64,000 nt of DNA from positions 67,107 to 131,106 of the forward strand of contig NZ_SLUQ01000012.1 of NCBI RefSeq assembly GCF_004345245.1, read 5' to 3'. The notes beneath the pieces are model-generated. The model saw only the letters and a program-made list of their open reading frames with translations, was not told the origin of the DNA and did not search any database. Below are positions 1 to 7,347 of this stretch, piece after piece. This stretch comes from Rhizobium sp. BK251. GTDB lineage: Bacteria > Pseudomonadota > Alphaproteobacteria > Rhizobiales > Rhizobiaceae. Made by a program: the position numbers and the translations under genes. The number at the start of each line of letters is the position of its first letter. The first letter of the stretch is position 1.

Positions 1-537
1 TTCGTCCAGCGCTTCGAGGATGGCCCGCTCTGGCGTTGAGACGCGTATCGTCCAGTTCTGTAGAAACAGGATGGCGTTGCCGTCCGGTTCAGCTGCCAGG
101 GGCTCGATCCCAAGATCCGCCGTCTTGAAAAGTCGTGTGCTGCGCAGGGCGGGAAGGCCATTGGTGGGGAGGTTCGTGAGCCATCGGGGCGCATCACCAT
201 AGATGAAGATTTTTTCGGCGGCCCCTAGTGCCAGGTAATGCACGTGCCCGCGAAGTCCGAGCGCCGTGCGGCCGCCGACATGGAACGGGTAATCCATGAT
301 CGTCTGTGCGGACATGACCGCGATGCGCCAGTCGATGCGTTCCTCGGCTGGGTCGTCCCTGCCCGAGGGACGCCGATAGACGCCATGCATGACGGGCTCC
401 AGCCAACCGCGGCGGAGATAATCATGTGTCGAGCTCCGACGGATTTCCATTTTCCGCATCCATGTGGAATCCACGATGAAGCCTGCCGGAACCTCATCCA
501 GCAGTGACTTTAACTTATCGCGTTTTTGATCGCTCAT
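1..537 (-). CDS. AbiEi-family antitoxin, 3' end beyond the left edge
   Basis: The minus-strand frame is open from an ATG at 537 to the left edge, giving 179 residues with no stop. The product begins MSDQKRDKLKSLLDEVPAG and has the usual AbiEi layout: an N-terminal winged-helix segment (about residues 10-60, with YLRRGWLEPVMHGVYRR), then the start of the C-terminal domain (FHVGGRTALGLRGHVHYLALG, with a conserved RVSTPERAILEALDE near the edge). AbiEi proteins are antitoxins of type IV toxin-antitoxin systems that repress their own operon. The partner AbiEii nucleotidyltransferase toxin normally follows directly, so it would lie left of the window. An inverted repeat sits 14 bp upstream of the start. 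I am confident of the family; whether the system is intact cannot be seen. Confidence 0.82.
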   Translation of the reverse strand, partial: MSDQKRDKLKSLLDEVPAGFIVDSTWMRKMEIRRSSTHDYLRRGWLEPVMHGVYRRPSGRDDPAEERIDWRIAVMSAQTIMDYPFHVGGRTALGLRGHVHYLALGAAEKIFIYGDAPRWLTNLPTNGLPALRSTRLFKTADLGIEPLAAEPDGNAILFLQNWTIRVSTPERAILEALDE

Positions 538-550
538 GACGGACAAAAAT

Positions 551-568
551 GGCACTATTTAAAGTGCC
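551..568. promoter_or_regulatory. Inverted repeat upstream of the AbiEi gene, possible autoregulatory site
   Basis: GGCACT-ATTTAA-AGTGCC is a perfect 6-bp inverted repeat around an AT-rich centre, 14 bp upstream of the AbiEi ATG. AbiEi proteins are known to repress their promoters by binding inverted repeats, so this is a reasonable operator candidate. Only the sequence symmetry is seen. Confidence 0.45.
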
Positions 569-659
569 CGGCAAGAAGACTTTACAAAATGGAGAGATGT
601 CCGTTTCAAACGGACTTTCGTGGCCGATCGTGCGGCGGTGAAAACCAGCCGTCATCGTT

Positions 660-1099
660 CGTCTTGGAGCCATTTTGCCCAAAGCTGCAGGAATGCGAGC
701 CCCTGCGGCCAGCCCCGCTGGCAATTCGAGAACAGCTCCTACTTCAGCAGGCAGACCCCCTTGCGATAGATCCGGGAGGCCGGTTCCCTTCGGCAGATAG
801 TGGTATCGCCAAACGTGGTGCTTGGGAGACCGGCTGCTCGCCGATGTTTTTTCGCATGGCCTTGGCCAATCGGCTGCTGAGGACGCCGTCATTCAAATGG
901 CCGACGGCGTGACCCGTCTCCGGTTTCCATATCCGTTCGATCGGCAGGTTGTTTATCGGCGTGGAGATCGCCAGCAGGAACGAGGCGTTCAAGGGGAGGG
1001 AGCCATCATCGCGCTTTCGGAGATCTGTGGCCAGAGCTCGTCAATCAGCATATGGCAACGCTGCGGGATATCAACGCTAAAATTTTGCGGGTTTCCCAT
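660..1099 (-). pseudogene. Decayed conserved hypothetical gene
   Basis: A gene-like start on the minus strand (ATG at 1099 after an AGGAGATG ribosome site) reads MGNPQNFSVDIPQRCHMLI and continues to about 1040. The protein-like reading then shifts frame (RALATDLRKRDDGSLPLNAS, LLAISTPINNLPIERIWKP, down to about 820) and shifts again (WRYHYLPKGTGLPDLSQGG, LPAEVGAVLELPAG) before fading near 660. At least two frameshifts are needed to join the pieces, so it cannot make a full product. I do not know its function. It lies between the AbiEi promoter and the ImuA/LigD remnants, in a zone made of broken genes. Confidence 0.5.
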
Positions 1100-1300
1100 T
1101 CTTTCATCTCCTGGCGACCGAACACGCCCACGCGCGTCGTTTCCAATCGGGCCACCTTAACGGGGTCTAGGTTCTCGAACTACACACATAATTTCTGACA
1201 TTCGCTAGTCCTTTGACTCTTCTACGTCGCTATTGGCTGCAATCCTCTATGTTGGGACGATTTTCCTATTTTGCTTGGCTTGACTCTTCGCCTGGATAGG

Positions 1301-1315
1301 AAACAAAAGAAGAAC
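1301..1315. promoter_or_regulatory. Near-consensus alphaproteobacterial LexA box
   Basis: AAAC-N7-GAAC differs by one base from the alphaproteobacterial LexA operator GAAC-N7-GAAC. It lies about 60 bp upstream of the imuA remnant, where an SOS box is expected for an imuA-imuB-dnaE2 operon. It is probably the relic of the original SOS promoter. Confidence 0.45.
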
Positions 1316-1373
1316 ATTAGCATTTCTAGGGACATGAGGTCCCGTTCAACGCGAACCTGAGGGAAGGCCGTGA

Positions 1374-1650
1374 ATGATGTCGCTCGCGCGCACCGCCCGG
1401 GTGGTGGAAAAACTCAGGGAACGGATCGCGCACCTGGAAGGCAGTACCCGTCGCAGAGCGGTGATCCTGCCTTTCGGTGTTCCAGAAATCGACTCCGCGC
1501 TGCCAGCGGGTGGGCTCTCTTTCGGGGCGCTGCACGAGTTTGCGGGCGGCGGCACGGATACCGTCAATGGTGCGGCGGCCGCCCAGATGGTCGCCGGGAT
1601 CGCAGCGCGAACGCAAGGCAAAGATTTTGTGGTGCCTGACCAGGCCAGAT
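1374..1650 (+). pseudogene. imuA: imuA 5' remnant (frameshifted, truncated)
   Basis: The first 85 or so residues match the N-terminus of ImuA, the RecA/SulA-like partner of the ImuB-DnaE2 mutasome: PFGVPEIDSALPAGGLSFG, ALHEFAGGG, AGIAARTQGK. At about 1620 the reading must move one frame (one extra base in the A-rich GGCAAAGATT) to continue as ILWCLTRPDL, the expected ImuA sequence. The gene then stops being ImuA at about 1650, where DNA-ligase sequence begins. Native ImuA is about 250 residues, so two thirds are missing. A near-LexA box lies upstream. Any product would be non-functional. Confidence 0.75.
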
Positions 1651-2112
1651 CTTCGAGGCTGCCTGCCGCCACAGTCTCGAAGGCATCATCGCCAAGGATC
1701 GAGACAGTCCCTATCGGTCTGGACGCACGGGCGATTGGCGGAAGGTCAAATGTATCGCGAGCGACAGTTTCATGATCGTCGGCTACGAGCGCTCACCTGC
1801 CGCGCGCGGCCAGATCGGCAGTCTCATCCTGGCGGCCTACAAGAAGGGCGTGCTCGTCCATGTCGGTTCGGTCGAACGGGGCTCAAGGAAAAGCAGACGT
1901 CGAAACTCCGTAGCCTGCTCGACCGGCTAGTCACGAAGAAGCCGCCGGTCTCCATCGTGGGCCGCCGGCCGGACGTCGTCTGGGTCGAGCCGGTTCTGAT
2001 CGCCGAGATCGAATATCGGGCCTTGACGCATGACGGCAAGCTCCGGCATGCCTCCTACAAGGGGCTGCGGGAGGTACAGGACAATGCCGCCGTCTTCAAG
2101 ATCGAGGACTGA
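1649..2112 (+). pseudogene. ligD: ligD 3' remnant (ATP-dependent DNA ligase D, frameshifted)
   Basis: From about 1649 the plus strand reads as the C-terminal part of an ATP-dependent DNA ligase D: IFEAACRHSLEGIIAKDRD, PYRSGRTGDWRKVKC, then the OB-fold region. Near 1873 one G appears lost (GGTTCGGTCGAACGGGG where GTCGGAACGGGG is expected), and the tail continues in the next frame with KEKQTSKLRSLLDRLV, VWVEPVLIAEIEYRALTHDG and LRHASYKGLREVQ to the stop at 2112. Only about 150 residues of a protein that normally exceeds 800 remain. It is joined directly to the imuA remnant with no intervening element, at a BglII-like AGATCT. It is non-functional. Confidence 0.75.
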
Positions 2113-2171
2113 GGTCGTCGCGTCATTCGCTGTGATGATCTGTCTCTCACTTGAGCCAAGCTAGCCGCTCG

Positions 2172-2500
2172 TCACCGGACGACGCCGAAACTCCTGGATC
2201 TATCGCCGGACATTGAGGCGTTGGCTGAATTCAATCGATCCTGCATTTCCGTGCCTGCCTTGAAGAATGGTACCCACTTTTCTTCGACAAAGACGGACGT
2301 GCCGTCTTTTGGATTGCGGCCTGAACGGGATGCGCGGCTGCGAACAGAAAATACTCCGAACCCGCGAAGTTCGACCCGTCCGCCCTGTGCGAGGCTCTCG
2401 GCGATTTCCTCGAGGATCGTCTCGACGATCCTTTCCGCGTCGTTGTGATAGAGATGAGGTTCCGATTGGCGATCAGCGAAACGAGCTCGGATTTTATCAC
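2172..2500 (-). pseudogene. ihfB: Integration host factor beta subunit gene, single-base frameshift
   Basis: A GTG at 2500, preceded by GAAGAGGT, opens VIKSELVSLIANRN, the standard IhfB start. One C appears lost at about 2458 (AACCTCATC where AACCCTCATC is expected). The rest is in the next frame: HLYHNDAERIVETILEEI, GGRVELRGFGVFSVR, SGRNPKDG, then FVEEKWVPFFKAG and an unrelated tail. The DNA-binding arm and both halves of the fold are otherwise intact, about 100 residues. IHF-beta is a DNA-bending protein needed at replication origins and oriT complexes. A sequencing error cannot be excluded. It is divergent from the ParB-like gene. Confidence 0.72.
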
Positions 2501-2702
2501 GGGGGACCTCTTCGAAATGCATGGGGCGGGGCCTGAACAGGAAGATGGAATAGAGGGTTGGGCGGGGCTGATCAACCGGTAGGGCAGGTTGCTTGCGGCC
2601 AGGCCGCAAGCCGGCTGTATAGAGGGAGAGGAGGGACGAGGGATTTGTGGCGGGATAGGAGGCTGGAGAGAGGCTCCGGCCGGCTCGCCACGGAGAAACG
2701 AC

Positions 2703-4826
2703 ATGGCTCAGGCTATGGAGAAAATCACCCTCAGTGCAGCTCGGGATATTCCCTTCAACAAGCTGGTGCTCAGCCAGCAGAACGTCCGCAAGATCAAGGC
2801 GGGCGTCTCGATCGAGGATCTGGCGGAAGACATCGCCCATCGCGGGCTGCTCACTAGCCTCAACGTCCGTCCAGAACTCGACGGCAATGGCAACGAGACG
2901 GGCATCTATCGCATCCCGGCCGGCGGTCGTCGCTATCGCGCCCTTGAACGCCTTGTCGCGCAGAAGCGTCTGGCAAAGACTGCGGGTGTCCCCTGCATCG
3001 TCAGTAAGGGCGAGACGCTCGAGGTCGAGGATTCGCTCGCCGAAAACGTCCAGCGTGTCAGCTTGCATCCGCTCGATCAGTTCCGCGCCTTTCAGACGTT
3101 GCGCGAGCAGGGGCTCGGCGAGGAGGAGATTGCGTCGCGCTTCTTTGTCTCGGTTGCCACCGTCAAGCAGCGCCTACGGCTGGCTTCCGTCTCGACGCGG
3201 CTTCTCGATCTCTATGCCGATAACGAGATGACGCTGGAGCAGATCATAGCCTTCTCGATTACCAACGACCATGTTCGCCAGGAGCGGGTCTGGGACACGA
3301 TCTCGCGTTCGCATAGCCGGGAGCCGTACTACATCCGCCGGCTGCTGACCGAAACCGCGATCCGCGCCAGCGATCGCCGCGCCGTCTATGTCGGCATCGA
3401 AGACTATGAAGCGGCTGGTGGCGTAACGATGCGCGATCTGTTCGAGCAGGATCAGGGCGGATGGCTGCAGGATCCGGCGCTGCTGGAGCAGCTCGTGATG
3501 GAAAAGCTCAAGGCTGATGCCGAGGCGATCCGGGTAAACGAAGGCTGGAAATGGGTCGAAGCCGCCTTCGATTTTCCCTACGGCCACACGTCCGGTCTGC
3601 GCCGCTTCTACGGCGAGCAGGCCGAAATGACGGAAGACGAACTAGCCCGCTTTGACGCAACCCGGGCTGAATACGACAAGCTGGACGCAGAGTACGCGGA
3701 GGCGGACGAGTACTCGGAAGCGACCGAACAGAAGCTGGATGAGCTTGGGATCGAACTCGACCGGCTCAACGACCGCCCTTACGTGTTCGATCCGCAGGAG
3801 GTCGCCCGCGGCGGTGTCTTCGTTTCGCTTGGCGCCGGTGGTGAGCTCAAGATCGAGCGCGGTTTCGTTCGGCCGGAGGACGAACCGCAGGCCGAGGGTA
3901 GTCCAACCGAAGATGTCGGCGGCGATATCACAGATCATGGTAGCGATCCGTCATCTCCCAGCGGCGACGGTGTTCAGGTGGACGACGAGGACGAAACGAT
4001 TAAGGCGCTTCCCGACCGCCTCGTTCTCGATCTCACGGCAGCTCGGACGATCGCGTTGCGCAATGCCTTGGCGAACGATCCCGTCATCGCCTTTGTCGCC
4101 GTTCTGCACGCCTTCGTCCTGAAGACCTTCTACGTCTACGGATCGGATTCGTGCCTGGAGGTGACGCTGCAGAGCGCTCGCTTCAGCCAGACGCCCGGCC
4201 TCGGCGATACGGTCTGGGCGAAGGAGATCGATCAGCGACACGAAGGCTGGGGCCAGGATCTTCCCAAGGACCCGAACGATCTCTGGGATTTCCTGATCTG
4301 GCTCGACGAGGTCAGCCGGCAGGCGTTGTTTGCCCATTGCGCTGCATCGTCGGTCAATGCGGTGATCGAACCCTGGAACAAGCGGACCCGGGCGATCATA
4401 CATGCCGAGCAGCTGGCCCGCTCGATCGGTTTCGATATGGTGGAAGCCGGGTGGACGCCGACGGCCGACAGCTATCTCGGCCGTGTCACCAAAGCGCACA
4501 TCCTGCAGGCAGTTCGAGAAGCCAAAGGTGACCAGGCGGCGGAGCTCATCGGCCATCTCAAAAAGGCCGACATGGCCCGCGAGGCCGAACGGCTGATGAC
4601 AGGCTGCGGTTGGCTGCCGGAACCGCTTCGCATGACGGACCACGAGGGCATGAGCGTAAGCGACACTGCCGCAGACGATGCCTCCGTCGGTTCCGATGAG
4701 AGCGAGACTGCGTCTGAACTCCCCGACTTGCCGGCCTTCCTGCTTGACGAGCCGGAAACGTCGGACGATGACACCGGCGATACGGAAAGTGGGCTCGACG
4801 GCGGGCACCTCGCCGCCGCCGAATAG
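2703..4826 (+). CDS. Long ParB/RepB/Spo0J-domain protein
   Basis: This 707-residue protein begins at an ATG preceded by CACGGAGAAACGAC; an upstream in-frame start at 2589 has no ribosome site. Residues 20-120 form the ParB N-terminal nuclease-like fold (QQNVRK at 25-30, GGRRYRA at 74-80, LAENVQR at 112-118). A helix-turn-helix follows at about 138-160. The remainder is acidic, with a charged stretch near 300-370, and is not part of chromosomal ParB. Proteins of this length are common on rhizobial plasmids beside DUF932 and strawberry-notch genes. They are annotated as partition-like, but their size and the absence of a ParA next door argue for another DNA-binding or CTPase role. Terminator-like hairpins follow. 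Confidence 0.85.
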   Translation: MAQAMEKITLSAARDIPFNKLVLSQQNVRKIKAGVSIEDLAEDIAHRGLLTSLNVRPELDGNGNETGIYRIPAGGRRYRALERLVAQKRLAKTAGVPCIVSKGETLEVEDSLAENVQRVSLHPLDQFRAFQTLREQGLGEEEIASRFFVSVATVKQRLRLASVSTRLLDLYADNEMTLEQIIAFSITNDHVRQERVWDTISRSHSREPYYIRRLLTETAIRASDRRAVYVGIEDYEAAGGVTMRDLFEQDQGGWLQDPALLEQLVMEKLKADAEAIRVNEGWKWVEAAFDFPYGHTSGLRRFYGEQAEMTEDELARFDATRAEYDKLDAEYAEADEYSEATEQKLDELGIELDRLNDRPYVFDPQEVARGGVFVSLGAGGELKIERGFVRPEDEPQAEGSPTEDVGGDITDHGSDPSSPSGDGVQVDDEDETIKALPDRLVLDLTAARTIALRNALANDPVIAFVAVLHAFVLKTFYVYGSDSCLEVTLQSARFSQTPGLGDTVWAKEIDQRHEGWGQDLPKDPNDLWDFLIWLDEVSRQALFAHCAASSVNAVIEPWNKRTRAIIHAEQLARSIGFDMVEAGWTPTADSYLGRVTKAHILQAVREAKGDQAAELIGHLKKADMAREAERLMTGCGWLPEPLRMTDHEGMSVSDTAADDASVGSDESETASELPDLPAFLLDEPETSDDDTGDTESGLDGGHLAAAE

Positions 4827-4848
4827 ATTCATAAGCATCGCATCCGCT

Positions 4849-4880
4849 GACCCGATCGCATTTGCGGTCGGGTCTTCTTT
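4849..4880 (+). terminator. Hairpin with T-rich tail after the ParB-like gene
   Basis: GACCCGATCGC (4849-4859) pairs with GCGGTCGGGTC (4864-4874) around an ATTT loop, followed by TTCTTT. It lies 23 bp after the ParB-like stop codon and is a likely intrinsic terminator or attenuator. Confidence 0.6.
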
Positions 4881-4888
4881 GCAACCAG

Positions 4889-4912
4889 CCCGGCCCCCCG
4901 CGCCGGGTTTTT
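4889..4912 (+). terminator. CCCGGC/GCCGGG hairpin with T5, just ahead of the next gene
   Basis: CCCGGC (4889-4894) and GCCGGG (4902-4907) form a stem followed by TTTTT. It sits only 19 bp before the next start codon. Similar hairpins precede other genes of this block, so it may regulate the following gene rather than simply end transcription. Confidence 0.5.
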
Positions 4913-4930
4913 CCGTTTCAGGAGGCACCA

Positions 4931-5587
4931 ATGCCCGACTTCACGATTGAGACCACCTACCACCTGCCGGTCTTCCGGCATCGCACTTACGCGGCTGACA
5001 CACTGGACGCGGCGTGCCGTGCTGCTATCGAGGATGACAGTTGGGATATCGCAGAGAAGGATTTCGATTCCTCGGGACCAATTCATATCACCGGCATCTG
5101 GAACGGCGCACATGCGGCCTATGCGGGTTCGCCGGTCCAGATCCCCCCGCAATTCGACGAGCCTGTCCAGCGCCGGGCGCGTCATTTCGAGATCCTGCTC
5201 GGATTGTTGAAGATCCTGCTCGATGACATCCGTGCGGCCCGGCCACCGTCGCTCGATTGGCTTGCGCGATCTGCCTGGGCGATTGCCCGAGGAGAAGCCA
5301 TTCTCGCCGGAGACCCGGATCCTGAAGAGCCGGTCGACCCGCCAAAGCCGTCCCACGTCCTGGTCCGGCTTCAAGAGGATGGTGTGCGCGACGCGATCAC
5401 GGCGGCGCTCGAAGTTGACCCGAGTTTCAAAGCTGTAGGGCCGGAGGCCGTGACCGACGACGAGGTCCACGCCGCATGCCTCTCCATCGCCACCACGATG
5501 GATTTTTCCGACGTGGTGGGAAGCGCCGAATTTCAGGCGGCGCTCTCGGCGATCCGGTCCGCGCATCGCCGACTGACCTCCGATTAA
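4931..5587 (+). CDS. Conserved hypothetical protein
   Basis: The 218-residue product starts at the ATG after TTTCAGGAGGCACCA, a strong ribosome site. No membrane segment or signal peptide is visible. The N-terminal 60 residues (TYHLPVFRHRTYAADTLDAA, then WDIAEKDFDSSGPIHITGIW) look like a small alpha/beta domain also seen in uncharacterised plasmid proteins. The rest is helical and acidic. It lies between the ParB-like gene and the DUF932 gene, each separated by a short hairpin-containing gap, and is probably co-expressed with them in the leading region. I cannot assign a biochemical role. Confidence 0.75.
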   Translation: MPDFTIETTYHLPVFRHRTYAADTLDAACRAAIEDDSWDIAEKDFDSSGPIHITGIWNGAHAAYAGSPVQIPPQFDEPVQRRARHFEILLGLLKILLDDIRAARPPSLDWLARSAWAIARGEAILAGDPDPEEPVDPPKPSHVLVRLQEDGVRDAITAALEVDPSFKAVGPEAVTDDEVHAACLSIATTMDFSDVVGSAEFQAALSAIRSAHRRLTSD

Positions 5588-5620
5588 TCCTTCTTCTTTC
5601 CCAGACATCCCTCAACCTCG

Positions 5621-5639
5621 CCCGGCCACCGTGCCTGGG
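5621..5639 (+). other. Hairpin ahead of the DUF932 gene
   Basis: CCCGGC (5621-5626) pairs with GCCTGGG (5633-5639, one bulged T), followed by TTTCG. It lies 25 bp before the next start codon, the same arrangement as at 4889-4912. Confidence 0.4.
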
Positions 5640-5663
5640 TTTCGTCTTATGGAGACAATCCAA

Positions 5664-6854
5664 ATGAACTCCCTTGCTTCCACTAACCAGCCCGCCTCCT
5701 CCGGCTTCAAGGTCGACATCTCCCGCGGTGAACGCATCGGCCGTGTCTCGTCGGAATGGTTCTCGCGACCCGACGACGAGCGGTTCCTGTCGCTGACCGA
5801 ACTCCACGATACCGTCCGCTCCCGGGCCGACCGTGCACATGCGCGAACCATCGAAAGTGCTGCGATCCGCGTCGAGGCGACATGCGACAATGCCGAACGG
5901 CTCGAACTCCTCGTCCCCGGTCAGCGCCAGCCGATTGCACCGACCCATTGGAGTTACGGTCAGCTCTGCAGCCTCGTGGGTGCACCCGCCACCTATATGC
6001 GCCAGTTACCGGCGCCACTCGCTGCCATCAACCTGCAGCATGGCCTGCTCAATCACCGCGCCGAACTGGTGAAGACGTTAGAAATGGACGATGGTCGGCT
6101 GGAACTGCGGGCCGTCACCGGACCGGAATACGGTCGCATTTGGGACCACGAACTGGTCTCGGCAGTGATGAAGATTGCGGGCAATGGGACCGGCGACACG
6201 ATGTGGAAAGTGCCGGGTGTGCTCGATTGGGCGACGATGACCCACAATCCGTTCGTCGACATTACCAAGGATACGACGACGCTCTACGCCAGTGACCGCG
6301 ACGTTTTCCTGTTCCTGGTCGACGACACCCATCCGATCGAAGCCGGGCGATTGCCGAACGGCGAGCCTGATCTCTACTTCCGCGGTTTTTACGCCTGGAA
6401 CTCCGAGGTCGGATCGAAGACGCTGGGCATCGCTTCTTTCTATCTCCGCGCCGTCTGCGCCAATCGCAACCTGTGGGGCACGGAGAATTTCGAGGAGATC
6501 ACCATCCGGCATTCGAAGTTCGCCGCGCAGCGCTTCGCGCATGAGGCAGCGCCCGCGCTGACGAGCTTTGCCAATTCGTCGCCTGCGCCATTCATTGCCG
6601 GCATCAAGGCGGCACGGGAGCGGATCGTCGCGCGAAAGGATGACGATCGCGAAGCCTTCCTGCGCCGGCGCGGATTTTCGAAAGGCGAGACCGGCAAGGT
6701 CATCGACATGGTGCTGTCGGAGGAGGGGCGGCAGCCGGAATCGATCTTCGATTTCGTGCAGGGCATCACGGCATTGGCGCGCACCAAGACCAATCAGGAC
6801 ACGCGTCTCGAACTCGAAGGCAAAGCGAAGAAGCTGCTCGAAAGCGCCGCCTGA
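5664..6854 (+). CDS. DUF932 family protein
   Basis: This 396-residue protein starts at the ATG that has GGAG about 10 bp upstream; two earlier in-frame ATGs lack this. It matches the DUF932 (phage/plasmid-like) layout: a core of about 200 residues with RAVTGPEYGRIWDHELV, the FLVDDTHPI stretch, and YFRGFYAWNSEVGSKTLGIA followed by RAVCANRNLWG. Members are frequent on mobile elements. Their biochemical role is not established, although many lie among anti-restriction or replication accessory genes. There is no signal peptide or membrane segment. It is one of a run of rightward genes that would enter a recipient early if the oriT call at 18.8 kb is right. Confidence 0.88.
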   Translation: MNSLASTNQPASSGFKVDISRGERIGRVSSEWFSRPDDERFLSLTELHDTVRSRADRAHARTIESAAIRVEATCDNAERLELLVPGQRQPIAPTHWSYGQLCSLVGAPATYMRQLPAPLAAINLQHGLLNHRAELVKTLEMDDGRLELRAVTGPEYGRIWDHELVSAVMKIAGNGTGDTMWKVPGVLDWATMTHNPFVDITKDTTTLYASDRDVFLFLVDDTHPIEAGRLPNGEPDLYFRGFYAWNSEVGSKTLGIASFYLRAVCANRNLWGTENFEEITIRHSKFAAQRFAHEAAPALTSFANSSPAPFIAGIKAARERIVARKDDDREAFLRRRGFSKGETGKVIDMVLSEEGRQPESIFDFVQGITALARTKTNQDTRLELEGKAKKLLESAA

Positions 6855-6914
6855 CATGTTCATGCGCGCCTGGCTCAGACCCGGCCGCGTCTGCGAACCC
6901 AATCGTCGTCATCC

Positions 6915-6938
6915 GAGCCCGGTCAAGCGCCGGGCCTC
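6915..6938 (+). other. Hairpin ahead of the DUF6117 gene
   Basis: GAGCCCGG (6915-6922) pairs with CCGGGCCTC (6930-6938, one bulge), followed by ATTTTG. It is 21 bp before the next ATG and is the third CCCGG-type hairpin placed just upstream of a gene in this block. Confidence 0.4.
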
Positions 6939-6958
6939 ATTTTGTCTGGAGCACCCCA

Positions 6959-7213
6959 ATGGCTATCCCCAATCATGCCCGTACAAACTTCGACACGCTG
7001 CTGCGCGCCGCGTCCGACGGCAATCTTGCTCTCATGGAATGCCTTGATGCCGCTTCACTCGAGCCGCGTTACGTGCTCTGCGCCGTCGGCCGCAGTGACG
7101 GCGAATACGTCTTCACGCCATTCGGCCATCTCGCCGACGGCAATCCCTACGACGCCTATCTGCCGCCAGACCCAAAGGATCCCGCTGGCTTCATCGCAGG
7201 TCCGACCACCTAG
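6959..7213 (+). CDS. DUF6117 family small protein
   Basis: The 84-residue protein starts at an ATG after TGGAGCACCCCA. It reads MAIPNHARTNFDTLLRAA, then NLALMECLDAAS, and ends in FTPFGHLADGNPYDAYLPPD. I recognise this as the small family found beside DUF932 and strawberry-notch genes on alphaproteobacterial plasmids (DUF6117, from memory). It is probably a single globular domain with no export signal. Function unknown; the fixed neighbourhood suggests it works with the large helicase-like protein downstream. Confidence 0.78.
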   Translation: MAIPNHARTNFDTLLRAASDGNLALMECLDAASLEPRYVLCAVGRSDGEYVFTPFGHLADGNPYDAYLPPDPKDPAGFIAGPTT

Positions 7214-7347
7214 ACGCTGACGATCGCCGGCAGACTTCAATCTGCGATCACTTCCCACACCCTCACGCCGCAAGTTCTCCTCCTCCCGAAATTCGGAAGA
7301 GAGCATTTGGGCAGACCCATTCCCCCTCTCTTTCGGAGCCTCGACCG

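Noticed and set aside
822..1160. 112-codon plus-strand frame
   Set aside because: Antisense to the decayed hypothetical gene, whose minus-strand reading is much more protein-like.
3951..4931. 326-codon minus-strand frame opposite the ParB-like gene
   Set aside because: Shadow of the GC-rich coding strand; the plus-strand product has family motifs.
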